From: Paenibacillus humicola
GTDB taxonomy: Bacteria > Bacillota > Bacilli > Paenibacillales > Paenibacillaceae
DNA length: 64,000 bases
Assembly: GCF_028826105.1 (NCBI RefSeq)
Contig: NZ_JAQGPL010000001.1
Span: 1,080,501-1,144,500 of the forward strand
Reading direction: 5' to 3'
Shown here one piece after another: positions 1 through 9,433 of this stretch. Position numbers and translations under genes: made by a program. The notes below the pieces were generated by a model, which was given only the letters and a program-made list of their open reading frames with translations, ran no database searches and was not told the origin of the DNA. Within the stretch, counting starts at the first letter, position 1. Each line of letters begins with the position of its first letter.

Positions 1-348
1 GCGCAGGAGCTGGCGATTTGCGCCATTAACAACATCCCGGTCAAGGTGGTCATCCTGAACAACCAGGTGCTCGGCATGGTCCGGCAGTGGCAGGAGCTCA
101 TTTACGAGAACCGCTACAGCCATATCGACCTCTCCGGCAGCCCCGATTTCGTCAAGCTGGCCGAAGCTTACGGCGTCAAAGGGTTCCGCGCGACGAACAA
201 GGCGGAAGCGCGCGACGCCTGGGCCGAGGCGATGAATCATCCGGGACCCGCCGTCGTCGAATTCGTCGTCCGCAAGGAAGAGAATGTGTATCCGATGGTT
301 ACGCAGGGATCGACGATCGACGAAATGTTAATGGGGGATGACGAATGA
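1..348 (+). CDS. ilvB: acetolactate synthase large subunit, C-terminal fragment
   Basis: The frame is open from the first base and ends in TGA, so only the last 115 residues are present; the rest lies left of the window. The fragment is the end of the thiamine-diphosphate-binding domain of acetolactate synthase: it reads through VVILNNQVLGMVRQWQELIY, which follows the ThDP/Mg site in this family, and ends in EENVYPMVTQGSTIDEMLM. The enzyme condenses two pyruvates, or pyruvate and 2-oxobutyrate, in the first common step of valine, leucine and isoleucine synthesis. The stop overlaps the ilvN start (ATGA), which indicates translational coupling of catalytic and regulatory subunits. Any T-box or CodY control upstream is outside the window. 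Confidence 0.95.
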   Translation, partial: AQELAICAINNIPVKVVILNNQVLGMVRQWQELIYENRYSHIDLSGSPDFVKLAEAYGVKGFRATNKAEARDAWAEAMNHPGPAVVEFVVRKEENVYPMVTQGSTIDEMLMGDDE

Positions 349-836
349 AGAAGCACACGATTTCCGTTCTCGTAAACAACCAGCCCGGCGTTCTGCAGCG
401 TGTATCCGGCCTGTTCGGACGCCGCGGCTTCAACATCGAAAGTATTACCGTCGGGACAAGCGAGGAGCCCGGACTGTCACGCATGGTCATCGTCACGAGC
501 GGCGACGATCATACGCTCGAGCAGGTTTCCAAGCAATTGTACAAGCTCATCGACGTCATCAAAGTCGTGGATCTGAGCTCGCATCCGATGGTCGGCCGCG
601 AGCTCGCGCTGATCAAAGTGAACGCCGAGCCGGCGGCACGGCCGGAAATTCTCGGCGTCGTCGAGACGTTCCGCGCATCGGTCGTCGACATCGGCTCGAA
701 CTCGCTGATGGTGCAGGCCGTCGGCGATACGGAGAAAATCGACGCGATGATCGAGCTGCTGAAGCCGTACGGCATCCGCGAACTGTCGCGGACCGGCGTG
801 ACGGCGATGACCCGGGGCAACGCTGCGGCGAAGTGA
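345..836 (+). CDS. ilvN: acetolactate synthase small (regulatory) subunit
   Basis: This 163-residue protein has the normal length for the regulatory subunit that binds the large subunit and gives feedback inhibition by valine. Residues about 3-80 form the N-terminal ACT domain, seen in HTISVLVNNQPGVLQRVSGL and in NIESITVGTSEEPGLSRM. Residues 85-160 match the conserved C-terminal ALS_ss_C region. The ATG start overlaps the ilvB stop by four bases. Downstream lies a 355-bp structured gap before ilvC, so ilvBN and ilvC may not be translated or processed at the same level although they probably share a transcript. Confidence 0.97.
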   Translation: MKKHTISVLVNNQPGVLQRVSGLFGRRGFNIESITVGTSEEPGLSRMVIVTSGDDHTLEQVSKQLYKLIDVIKVVDLSSHPMVGRELALIKVNAEPAARPEILGVVETFRASVVDIGSNSLMVQAVGDTEKIDAMIELLKPYGIRELSRTGVTAMTRGNAAAK

Positions 837-2184
<1,348 letters not shown>

Positions 2185-2445
2185 GTTAGGCGGCCGGACG
2201 ATCCGGCCATCGAATAGATTTGCTTGCCGTCCCGGACGAACGGGATGCGCAGCCGACTTTTTCGCAAACGGGGAAGGCAGCGCGTCCGATCGCCCGGGAT
2301 GATTCTGTTTTGACAGGATAAAAGGAACGAGCTCCGATGAGCAGAACCCGAAGGAGCGGGCTTCCCGCGGCAGTACCCGAAGCAGCTAGGCATACGGGGC
2401 TTTCCGCGAGGCGGCCCAATCGACGTTAAAGGAGTGTAACAGGGA

Positions 2446-3525
2446 ATGGCAGACGTAAAAAAAATCGCGGTCATCGCGGGCGACGGAATCGGTCCCGAAG
2501 TGGTCGGCGAGGCGCTGAAAGTGCTGAAAAAAACCGAGGAGCTGTTCGGTTATCAATTCGAGACCGAGCACGGCCTGTTCGGCGGCATCGCCATCGACGA
2601 GAAAGGGACGCCGCTGCCGCAGGAAACGCTCGATATTTGCAAAAAGGCCGATGCGGTGCTGCTTGGCGCCGTAGGTGGCCCGAAATGGGACAACAATCCG
2701 AAGGAGCTGCGTCCGGAAACCGGCCTGCTCGGCATCCGCAAAGCGCTCGGTTTGTTCTCCAACATCCGCCCGGCTACAGTATTCGACTGCCTGAAGGAAG
2801 CGTCGACTCTGAAGCCGGAGGTGCTTGAAGGGACCGATCTGATCGTTGTGCGCGAGCTGACGGGCGGCATTTACTTCGGCGAGAAATTCCGCCGCGAGGG
2901 GGCCGGCGGCCAGGAAGCGGTCGATACGTGCGTTTACAATACGGCCGAAGTGGAGCGCATTGTGCGCCAGGCGTTCGAAATCGCCCGGACGCGCCGCAAG
3001 AAGCTGGCGTCGGTCGATAAGGCGAACGTGCTCGAGACGTCGCGTCTGTGGCGCGAGGTTGTCAACCGGATCGCACCGGAATATCCGGATGTGGAGCTGG
3101 AGCATGTGCTGGTGGACAACTGCGCCATGCAGCTGCTGCGCCGCCCTTCGAGCTTCGATGTTATCGTAACGGAGAATATGTTCGGCGATATTTTGAGCGA
3201 CGAAGCGGCGATGCTGACGGGCTCGATCGGTATGCTGTCGTCCGCATCGCTCGGCGAAGGCAGCTTCGGCCTGTACGAGCCGGTGCACGGCTCGGCGCCG
3301 GACATTGCCGGTCAAGGCGTCTCCAATCCGATCGCGACGATTCTGTCCGTCGCGCTCATGTTCCGCCTGACGTTCGGCTACCACGAGGCGGCCGCTTCGA
3401 TCGAAGAGGCGGTCAAATCGGTGCTGGACGCCGGCCATCGCACAGGGGATATCGCGGTCGACAAGAGCAAGGCGATCGGCACTTCGGCGATGGGCGATTT
3501 GATCGTCGCAGGTATGAAAAAATAA
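2446..3525 (+). CDS. leuB: 3-isopropylmalate dehydrogenase
   Basis: This 359-residue NAD-dependent decarboxylating dehydrogenase oxidises 3-isopropylmalate to 2-oxoisocaproate in leucine synthesis. The family signature [30 protein letters not shown] spans residues about 223-253, and the substrate loop [13 protein letters not shown] is intact. AAAGGAG precedes the ATG. A 261-bp gap separates it from ilvC; no gene or clear terminator was seen there. The usual leuA, leuC and leuD genes are not next to it, so leucine synthesis genes must be split in this genome. Confidence 0.97.
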   Translation: MADVKKIAVIAGDGIGPEVVGEALKVLKKTEELFGYQFETEHGLFGGIAIDEKGTPLPQETLDICKKADAVLLGAVGGPKWDNNPKELRPETGLLGIRKALGLFSNIRPATVFDCLKEASTLKPEVLEGTDLIVVRELTGGIYFGEKFRREGAGGQEAVDTCVYNTAEVERIVRQAFEIARTRRKKLASVDKANVLETSRLWREVVNRIAPEYPDVELEHVLVDNCAMQLLRRPSSFDVIVTENMFGDILSDEAAMLTGSIGMLSSASLGEGSFGLYEPVHGSAPDIAGQGVSNPIATILSVALMFRLTFGYHEAAASIEEAVKSVLDAGHRTGDIAVDKSKAIGTSAMGDLIVAGMKK

Positions 3526-3529
3526 ATTA

Positions 3530-3612
3530 AAATAATTATTAATAAATACTGATTTCAATCTTGACTGGATTATAAAGTAGTGGTACGATTTTAAACGAAG
3601 TCACCTCGTGAC
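3530..3612 (+). promoter_or_regulatory. Peroxiredoxin promoter with Per-box-like sequence
   Basis: A sigma-A-type promoter is visible: TTGACT at 3561-3566, a 17-bp spacer, TACGAT at 3584-3589. Upstream, 3530-3544 reads AAATAATTATTAATA, whose 9-base core TAATTATTA equals the core of the PerR operator consensus; the outer bases match poorly. A small palindrome GTCAC-ctc-GTGAC (3600-3612) lies at the expected transcript start. The start codon is about 160 nt further on, leaving a long leader in which no known riboswitch was recognised. The promoter is convincing; PerR control is only a hypothesis. Confidence 0.5.
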
Positions 3613-3761
3613 AAGCGGTACGGAACCGGAGCAGCTTGATTTACAGGGCTGAAACGTCCGGTACCCGCAGCGGAGATTCGCGGAAAACCCGGCGGCTCGC
3701 GAGCGCCCTGCTTTTGCGCGAACTTCGATTATACTTATCGATAACGGGAGGTAATTGGATC

Positions 3762-4310
3762 ATGGCAGAACGTTTGGTTGGCCGTCCGGCTCCGGATTTC
3801 ACCATGGAAACGGCGCTCGGCAACGGACAGGAATTCGGGAAGGTGTCCCTTTCGGACTACAAAGGCAAATGGCTCGTATTCTTCTTCTATCCGCTCGATT
3901 TCACGTTCGTTTGCCCGACGGAAATTACCGCTCTGAGCGAAGCGGCAGGCGAGTTCAGCAAGCTCAATACGGAAATTCTCGGCGTAAGCGTCGACAGCAT
4001 CCACAGCCACCGCGCCTGGATCAATACGCCGGTCAACGATAACGGCCTCGGCAAGCTGAACTTCCCGCTTGCTTCGGATATTACGAAGAAAGTGGCGAGC
4101 GACTACGGCGTCTTGATCGAAGAAGAAGGCGTCGCGCTGCGCGGCCTGTTCATTATCAATCCGGAAGGCGAGCTTCAGTATCAAGTCGTTAACCACAACA
4201 ACATCGGCCGCAGCGTCGAAGAAACGCTGCGCGTCTTGCAGGCGCTGCAATCCGGCGGTCTGTGCCCGATCAACTGGAAACCGGGCGACAAGCATCTGGT
4301 TGCGAAATAA
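3762..4310 (+). CDS. 2-Cys peroxiredoxin (AhpC/Prx type)
   Basis: This 182-residue thiol peroxidase reduces hydrogen peroxide, organic peroxides and peroxynitrite. The peroxidatic cysteine lies in [12 protein letters not shown] (about residue 50) after the conserved FYPLDFT, and the resolving cysteine lies in [11 protein letters not shown] near the C-terminus, which makes it a typical 2-Cys enzyme. I chose the ATG at 3762 because GGGAGG precedes it and translation matches the family N-terminus; an upstream in-frame ATG at 3636 would add 42 non-conserved residues. No ahpF is adjacent, so the reductant is likely thioredoxin. A strong terminator follows. Confidence 0.95.
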   Translation: MAERLVGRPAPDFTMETALGNGQEFGKVSLSDYKGKWLVFFFYPLDFTFVCPTEITALSEAAGEFSKLNTEILGVSVDSIHSHRAWINTPVNDNGLGKLNFPLASDITKKVASDYGVLIEEEGVALRGLFIINPEGELQYQVVNHNNIGRSVEETLRVLQALQSGGLCPINWKPGDKHLVAK

Positions 4311-4328
4311 TCGAAGGCTCGAACATGG

Positions 4329-4363
4329 CCCGGAAGCCGCCTAACAGCGGTTTCCGGGTTTTT
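4329..4363 (+). terminator. Intrinsic terminator after peroxiredoxin
   Basis: CCCGGAAGCCGC pairs with GCGGTTTCCGGG across a 5-6-nt loop (one G-T wobble) and is followed by TTTTTC. It ends the single-gene peroxiredoxin transcript. Confidence 0.9.
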
Positions 4364-4474
4364 CTATTGCCGCTTGGCCTCGCGCTAGCAGGAATTTCGC
4401 GCATGGACCCCGAATATGTGTAAGTATGGTTCTAAGGGGTTCGGATCGGGTAATACGGAAGGAGGTACGGGAGC

Positions 4475-4900
4475 ATGAGCTTTTGCTGCGGAGCAAGCAT
4501 GATCGGCACAAGCGGGACGCTGAAGCATTTTCGCACGCATATCCATAACGTTCCGATCTTGTTTTGTCCGGTTTGCCATCGTGTCGAGATTCATCATCAA
4601 ATTGAGAACGAATATGAAATATTGGCCGAATACGCGCATGGGGACGACGCTTCGGAGGTCGATTTCAAGGAGTATGTCGACCAAGCGGGGAAGAACCTGT
4701 TCGAAAACTGCGTCAATAACGAGAACGAGGATCCGATGGATGTGGTTCACAATCAGATCGACATGGCCCTCGACTTGCTCAGCTTTGCCAAACAAATCGG
4801 GGACGCCGAGTGGGAAGCCGTTTTGAAGAAACGGCTCGGTGTGCTGAATCAGCGCCGCAACAAGCTTCAGAAACGGCGTACGTCCGAAGGGTTTTGTTGA
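4475..4900 (+). CDS. small zinc-ribbon-like conserved protein
   Basis: This 141-residue protein starts at an ATG behind GGAGG and is closed by its own terminator, so it is a real monocistronic gene. The N-terminus has a Cys pair (FCCG, residues 3-6) and a CPVC knuckle (residues 31-34) followed by HRVEIHH, suggesting a four-cysteine metal site. The rest is acidic and helical (residues 60-110) with a basic C-terminal tail (KKRL to QKRR). I recognise it only as the kind of short uncharacterised protein found in Paenibacillaceae; no function can be assigned. Confidence 0.75.
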   Translation: MSFCCGASMIGTSGTLKHFRTHIHNVPILFCPVCHRVEIHHQIENEYEILAEYAHGDDASEVDFKEYVDQAGKNLFENCVNNENEDPMDVVHNQIDMALDLLSFAKQIGDAEWEAVLKKRLGVLNQRRNKLQKRRTSEGFC

Positions 4901-4907
4901 TGCCAAC

Positions 4908-4931
4908 GCCTCCCGCCGAGGGAGGCTTTTT
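4908..4931 (+). terminator. Intrinsic terminator before sigI
   Basis: GCCTCCC and GGGAGGC form a perfect 7-bp stem with a 5-nt loop (GCCGA), followed by TTTTTC. It lies 8 nt after the preceding stop codon, and the sigI promoter begins just downstream. Confidence 0.92.
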
Positions 4932-4952
4932 CTTTGCCGAGCGGCTGTTTGC

Positions 4953-4983
4953 ACCCCCTCAAGTCCGTCAGGCAGCACGAAAA
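4953..4983 (+). promoter_or_regulatory. Candidate SigI-dependent promoter of sigI-rsgI
   Basis: ACCCCCT at 4953-4959 and CGAAAA at 4978-4983 resemble the C-rich -35 and CGAA -10 elements described for SigI promoters in Bacillus and Clostridium. The pair lies between the upstream terminator and the sigI start, about 25 nt before the start codon. SigI operons are known to be autoregulated, and this would fit. The match is by eye. Confidence 0.6.
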
Positions 4984-5005
4984 CTATCATTGTGAGGTGG
5001 AGCGG

Positions 5006-5824
5006 TTGCTACTCGTCCTGATCAAACGCTTTTTCGGTAAGCAAGGTCCGGTTCAGCAGCCTCCAGATGAAGATGGGCCGGACGCTCCGGAAGCTATTGT
5101 AGAGCGGATACGGGCCGGCGAAGCATCCCGCGACGAATTCATTCAGGCTTACAAGCCGTATATCGTCAAGGTTACGAGCCGGTTTTGCAAACGATATATC
5201 GATCCTGCGCGCGACGACGAATTCAGCATTGCGCTCAGCGCGTTCGACGAGGCGATCAGCCAATATGCCAGCCATGCAGGAAAATCGTTTCTCGGCTTTG
5301 CCGAAACGGTCATTCGGCGTAGGCTTATTGACCATGTCCGAAAAGAGCAGCGCCATTCTCATACGATCCCGTACAGCTCCTTCGACATGATCGACGAAGA
5401 GGAACAGACGGTCAATCCGATCGAAATTCAGGAAGCGATGCAGCGTTACGAGGCGGATCGCGAAGCCGGCGAACGACGGCTCGAAATCGCCGATTATCAT
5501 AAACGTCTCGGCCGCTTCGGCATATCGTTCGCCGAGCTGCCGGAGCTGTCGCCGAAGCATACCGATTCGCGCAGGCTGCTTGTCTCGATCGGCCTGCTGC
5601 TTGCCGGACGGAATGCGCTGTTCGAGACGCTGCAGGCGTCGCAGAAGCTGCCGGTCAAGGAGCTGTGCGAGCTCGCCGGCGTTTCGCGCAAAACAATTGA
5701 ACGAAACCGAAAATATATTATCGCCATCGCGCTGTTACATCATGGGGATTTTCCGTATCTGCAGCAGTATTTGCAGCCAATGCCGGACCCGAAGGCGGAT
5801 GAGGAAAGGGGAGCAAGGGCATGA
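5006..5824 (+). CDS. sigI: RNA polymerase sigma factor SigI
   Basis: This is a 272-residue sigma-70-family factor of the SigI type. The region-2-like part shows FIQAYKPYIVKVTSRFCKRYIDP, then DEFSIALSAFDEAISQYASHAGKSFLGFAETVIRRRLIDHVRKE. The C-terminal DNA-binding domain includes LPVKELCELAGVSRKTIERNRKYIIAIALL, a hallmark of the SigI family. I chose the TTG at 5006 because GAGGTGGAG precedes it and earlier in-frame starts fall inside the upstream terminator and promoter. The stop overlaps the rsgI ATG (ATGA), so sigma and anti-sigma factor are translationally coupled. SigI regulons deal with heat, cell-wall or, in some clostridia, polysaccharide signals. Confidence 0.95.
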   Translation: MLLVLIKRFFGKQGPVQQPPDEDGPDAPEAIVERIRAGEASRDEFIQAYKPYIVKVTSRFCKRYIDPARDDEFSIALSAFDEAISQYASHAGKSFLGFAETVIRRRLIDHVRKEQRHSHTIPYSSFDMIDEEEQTVNPIEIQEAMQRYEADREAGERRLEIADYHKRLGRFGISFAELPELSPKHTDSRRLLVSIGLLLAGRNALFETLQASQKLPVKELCELAGVSRKTIERNRKYIIAIALLHHGDFPYLQQYLQPMPDPKADEERGARA

Positions 5825-7617
5825 ATCGCGGTATCGTGATGGAGATCGGCAAACGTCACCTTGTCGTATTGACGCCGGACGGTCAGTTTCGCAAAGTGCC
5901 CGCCAGCAAAACGGCCGTTGTCGGCGAAGAAATCCGGTACGCCGAACCGGCAGCCTACCGCAGGCCAAGGACGCTGCACAGTGCGCTGATCGGCGCGGCT
6001 GCGGTCATCCTCCTGCTCTGCGTCCCCGTTTTCGTCAAGCAGTACGCCTCGGGCTCCCCCGTCGTCGCCTATCTAACGATGGATATCAATCCGAGCGTCG
6101 AGCTCGGCGTCGGCGAAGACGACCGCGTCATGGAGCTGAGGGCGGTGAACGGCGACGGCGCCGTCATTACGAAAGGGCTTCCGTATAAGGGCCAGCCGGT
6201 CGAAACGGTGGCGTCGGCAATAATGGGCCGCGTCAAAGACAGCTCCTATTTTCATGACGGAGAGGGCGATGTCGTAATCACGACGGTCGTTGTCGACAAG
6301 AATCACTCGTCCGATTTCGAAGCGAAGCTTTCGGAGAAAGTCGACGACGCCGTACGCAAGTCGCTTCAGAAAAGTCCGAAGGAGGGCGAGCCGCTTCACG
6401 TTGACGTGACGACGCTTTCGGCCCCTAAAGAACTGCGCGACGAGGCGAACAAGCAGGGCGTCTCCGCCGGCAAAATGGCGGTGTACCTGCTGGCGAAAAG
6501 CAACGGCTACAATATACCGCTCAAGGAGCTGGAAACCCGTTCGATCGATGATGCGACGGAGCCGCTCGGCGGGCTGGAGGCGGTTTTGGACGAACCGAAA
6601 AAGGATGCGGCTCCGAAGCAGCCGGATACCGTGCACGCAAAAACGAGCGGCAGCGACGAAAAGTTTGAGCAGCAGAAACAGCGGTTGTCGGAGCTGCTGA
6701 AGCAGGAGAAGCAGGACAAACCGCCGAAGCCGGGGCATCCGTCCGGTAAGGGAGAAGGCAGGGACGGATCCGGACCGCACAAGTCTGCGACGGGCCAGAA
6801 GGATGACGGCAGGGGACGCGGCGGCAAGCCGTCGCCCGAAGACGGGCACGGCCCTTCGAATGGGAAATCGAAGGGCGATCAACCAAATGCGGGGGACGGG
6901 CGAAAGACTGGTTGGGAGACCGGTCTTCCGGGCGTTAAACCGCCGGCGAGTCTATGGGCTGACTGGCGCCCGAAAAACCCGGAGCCTGACGGGCTGCCGG
7001 GCATGAAACCGCCCGCCGGAATATGGGGCGGCATACGACCGGAAAAACCGGAGATTGACGGTTCGCCGGGCTGGACGAACCGGAACGGCGGCGGGCAGCT
7101 GGGCGGCGGCGGAGAAAAGACGGGCCGGGACAGGCCGGATAAAAACGGAAACGACAGCGGCGGCTCGGGCAAATCGAATACGAACTCAAAGGGGAGCGAC
7201 CTTCGCTCCTCACCGGAGAAGACCGGGGCGGACGCCCGCGTCGGGGACCGGTCAGGCGGGCATGGGGACGTTAAAAACGTCTCGGATGGCCGCCATACTG
7301 ACGTTAAACGGGTAAACCCGGAAAAAAGAGAAACACCGAAAAAAACGGACCGCCCTGGGCGGCCGGATTCTCAGGGCAAGCAAAGCAATCCGGACCGCCC
7401 TGGGCTGCCGGATTCTCAGGGCAAGCATTCGGATCGTCCTGGCGGGCTGGATTCTCCGGGCAAGCAGCACGGAAATTCGGATCGTTCTGGGCAGCCGGAT
7501 TCTCCTGGAAAGCACAGCAATCCGGACCGCCCTGGGCAGCCGGATTCTCCGGGTAGGCAGCATGGCAATCCGGGAAAACAGCCGGATTTGGCGGATAAGC
7601 AAGCGGCAAACCTTTGA
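5821..7617 (+). CDS. rsgI: RsgI-type anti-sigma-I factor with long repetitive extracytoplasmic tail
   Basis: This 598-residue single-pass membrane protein should hold SigI inactive. Residues 1-45 are the cytoplasmic RsgI N-terminal domain (RGIVMEIGKRHLVVLTPDGQF). Residues about 54-73 form the membrane segment. Residues 80-250 form the conserved extracytoplasmic domain beginning VVAYLTMDINPSVELGV; the N90-P91 bond sits in the motif where autoproteolysis is reported for RsgI proteins. From about residue 260 the chain is charged, Pro/Gly-rich and probably disordered: two copies of a KPPAxxWxxxRPxxPExDGxPG unit (about 378-420), then tandem copies of a DRPGxPDSxGKxxxN unit (about 510-590). No carbohydrate-binding module was recognised, unlike clostridial RsgI proteins. 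The tail is far longer than in Bacillus subtilis RsgI. Confidence 0.92.
   Translation: MNRGIVMEIGKRHLVVLTPDGQFRKVPASKTAVVGEEIRYAEPAAYRRPRTLHSALIGAAAVILLLCVPVFVKQYASGSPVVAYLTMDINPSVELGVGEDDRVMELRAVNGDGAVITKGLPYKGQPVETVASAIMGRVKDSSYFHDGEGDVVITTVVVDKNHSSDFEAKLSEKVDDAVRKSLQKSPKEGEPLHVDVTTLSAPKELRDEANKQGVSAGKMAVYLLAKSNGYNIPLKELETRSIDDATEPLGGLEAVLDEPKKDAAPKQPDTVHAKTSGSDEKFEQQKQRLSELLKQEKQDKPPKPGHPSGKGEGRDGSGPHKSATGQKDDGRGRGGKPSPEDGHGPSNGKSKGDQPNAGDGRKTGWETGLPGVKPPASLWADWRPKNPEPDGLPGMKPPAGIWGGIRPEKPEIDGSPGWTNRNGGGQLGGGGEKTGRDRPDKNGNDSGGSGKSNTNSKGSDLRSSPEKTGADARVGDRSGGHGDVKNVSDGRHTDVKRVNPEKRETPKKTDRPGRPDSQGKQSNPDRPGLPDSQGKHSDRPGGLDSPGKQHGNSDRSGQPDSPGKHSNPDRPGQPDSPGRQHGNPGKQPDLADKQAANL
7345..7590 (+). 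repeat. Coding tandem repeats in the RsgI tail
   Basis: About six degenerate copies of a 42-51-bp unit encode DRPGxPDSxGK-type peptides. Shared DNA cores include CGGATTCTC and GACCGCCCTGGGC. They stay in frame and vary at the spacer, consistent with expansion and contraction of a surface stalk. They are not CRISPR repeats. Confidence 0.85.
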
Positions 7618-7748
7618 AGCCGTCACACCCGGATTGGAATTGCGGGAAGTAGCCGCAGAACCGCTGCCTCAGCGGCGACAAACGGAAACGACCGCTGCGG
7701 CCATTCGGCGCAGCGGGACAAAGAGACTTTTTTCGACAGGATCTCCTG

Positions 7749-7851
7749 TTGACAGTCGCGAGCAAGCCTTACTATGATGGTGATGAGTCTATCCCTATGG
7801 TACGGATAATCCGACGGCGTGCCGGTTCGCAGATGGCGGCAGCCGTTTTTT
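7749..7851 (+). promoter_or_regulatory. Promoter followed by short terminated leader ahead of kinase gene
   Basis: The 382-bp gap between rsgI and the kinase gene holds a sigma-A-type promoter: TTGACA at 7749-7754, an 18-bp spacer, TATGAT at 7773-7778. About 30 nt after the predicted start is a hairpin, 7814-7823 with 7838-7846 (CGGC-g-TGCC with GGCAGCCG), followed by six T. Read together this is a 65-70-nt transcript ending about 150 bp before the kinase start, so either an attenuated leader or a small RNA. Nothing else was recognised in 7852-7985. Confidence 0.5.
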
Positions 7852-7999
7852 CTTTCACGAAAGTCTTCGGGGATCGATTCGTATGAACCCGCTGCGGGCC
7901 AAAAATTGGTCTACGGGGAACGACGGTAACGTTCCGCAATTGGCTCGTACCGCGCGCCGGATCGATTTACCGCCGTTTGCCGCAGGAGAGGAGTAAGAG

Positions 8000-9373
8000 A
8001 TGCAGGCGATTCGAAAGCGCTATTTTCCGGCGCTTGCCGAATATATTCGAAGCGGCAGCGAAGCTTCGCTGTTTGAAGCAACGGAAATCGGTAAATCGCT
8101 CCATGGCATTCACCCGGAAGATATTATTGCTATACATGAGGAATCGATGCAGACGCTTGTCGCCAACGTCGAATCGGAAGAGGCGCTGCAGCTGTACAGC
8201 CGATCGTTCATCTTTTTGATCGAGCTGATGGTCGCCTTCCGTTTCCGTGTGCAGCCTGAACAAACGCCCGAGCAGCGGTTCAGCGAAATGCGGGACATGC
8301 TGCTGAATTCGCATCGTTCGGTCCGGATGGTCAAAAACAAGTATGAAAACGTGCTTCAGCATATGGACAGCGGCATCGCGATTTTCGACAGCGACGGCAT
8401 CCTGTCCTTTATTAATCTTCAAATGGCCAAGCTGCTCGACATTCCCCGCAAAACGCTTATCGGCTGCAGGCTTCGCGACCTGTTCATGCACCCCGGCCTG
8501 AAGCTGGGCACCCGGCGCACCATGCTGCGGTTGTACAGGGATATGCTGCTGAAGCGAAGCCGGTATTTTGAATTTCAGGATGCCAGCGGGAAGCATCTGC
8601 TCGTCACGGTGACATACGGCGATCAGCTGGACGGCGATTATTTGTTCAGCGTCAAGGACGTCACGGAATATAAGCAGATCGAGCAGACGGCGTACCAGAA
8701 CGACAAGCTGGCCATGCTCGGCAAAATCGCCGCGGCGATCGCCCACGAAATCCGTAATCCGCTGACGTCGATCCGCGGATTTATCCAGCTGCTCCGGCCG
8801 CATCTGCTGCAGCTCGGCAAGGAGGAGTACGCCCGCATCATTTTGGCCGAGATCGACCGTGCGAACGATATCATTTACGAGTTTCTGAACTCCTCGAAGC
8901 CTTCTGCGCCGATGAAGGAGACAGTCGCCATTTCGTCGCTGCTGAAGGAGGTAATCCTGCTGTCGGAAAGCGAAGCGCACATGAAAGGCTGCCAAATCCT
9001 GTTCGAGTCCTACGACGAGGATTTGACGATTTCCATCGATGTCAAGCAGATGAAGCAGGTGATCCTGAATATCGTGCGCAATGCGATGGATGCGATCAGC
9101 GAGCTGGAGGACGAGCGCGGCGGGCGCATCGACATTGTGACCAGGCGGGACGGCTGTTTCGCGGAAATTACGGTCCGCGACAACGGCAAAGGAATGGACG
9201 TCTCGACGAAATCGAAGCTGTTCGATCCGTTCTTCACGACGAAGGCGGCCGGTACGGGACTCGGTCTTTCCGTCAGCTACCGCATCTTGCGCAATCACGG
9301 CGGAACGATCCGCGTGACGAGCAGCGCGGGGGAAGGAACCGAGTTCAAGATCTATTTGCCATTGGTTGGGTAA
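8000..9373 (+). CDS. soluble PAS sensor histidine kinase with RsbU-like N-terminus
   Basis: This 457-residue kinase has no membrane segment. Residues about 5-90 (RYFPALAEYIRSGSEASLFEATEIGKSLHGIHPEDIIAIHEE) resemble the N-terminal RsbT-binding domain of the phosphatase RsbU. Residues 115-225 form a PAS domain (YENVLQHMDSGIAIFDSDGILSFIN). HisKA follows with the phospho-accepting His249 in HEIRNPLTSIRGF. The C-terminal ATPase domain shows the N box (IVRNAMDAI), DNGKGMD and GTGLGLSVSYRIL. The ATG follows GAGGAG. No response regulator is adjacent, so it is an orphan kinase, like those feeding the sporulation phosphorelay; the substrate is unknown. A terminator follows at once. Confidence 0.9.
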   Translation: MQAIRKRYFPALAEYIRSGSEASLFEATEIGKSLHGIHPEDIIAIHEESMQTLVANVESEEALQLYSRSFIFLIELMVAFRFRVQPEQTPEQRFSEMRDMLLNSHRSVRMVKNKYENVLQHMDSGIAIFDSDGILSFINLQMAKLLDIPRKTLIGCRLRDLFMHPGLKLGTRRTMLRLYRDMLLKRSRYFEFQDASGKHLLVTVTYGDQLDGDYLFSVKDVTEYKQIEQTAYQNDKLAMLGKIAAAIAHEIRNPLTSIRGFIQLLRPHLLQLGKEEYARIILAEIDRANDIIYEFLNSSKPSAPMKETVAISSLLKEVILLSESEAHMKGCQILFESYDEDLTISIDVKQMKQVILNIVRNAMDAISELEDERGGRIDIVTRRDGCFAEITVRDNGKGMDVSTKSKLFDPFFTTKAAGTGLGLSVSYRILRNHGGTIRVTSSAGEGTEFKIYLPLVG

Positions 9374-9381
9374 ACCGTTAG

Positions 9382-9410
9382 AATCGGGGGTAGAACCCCG
9401 ATTTTTTTTT
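9382..9410 (+). terminator. Intrinsic terminator after histidine kinase
   Basis: AATCGGGG pairs with CCCCGATT around a 6-nt loop and runs into nine T. It separates the kinase from the aminopeptidase gene. Confidence 0.95.
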
Positions 9411-9433
9411 ATTGGGAAAGGAGACAATTACAA

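Noticed and set aside
3526..3761. Search for a riboswitch in the peroxiredoxin leader
   Set aside because: The leader has only a small palindrome near its start; no conserved blocks of a known riboswitch class were seen.
7345..7590. Repeats resembling a short CRISPR array
   Set aside because: Repeat units are degenerate, lie in frame in rsgI and encode a repetitive peptide; there are no cas genes or unique spacers of constant length.
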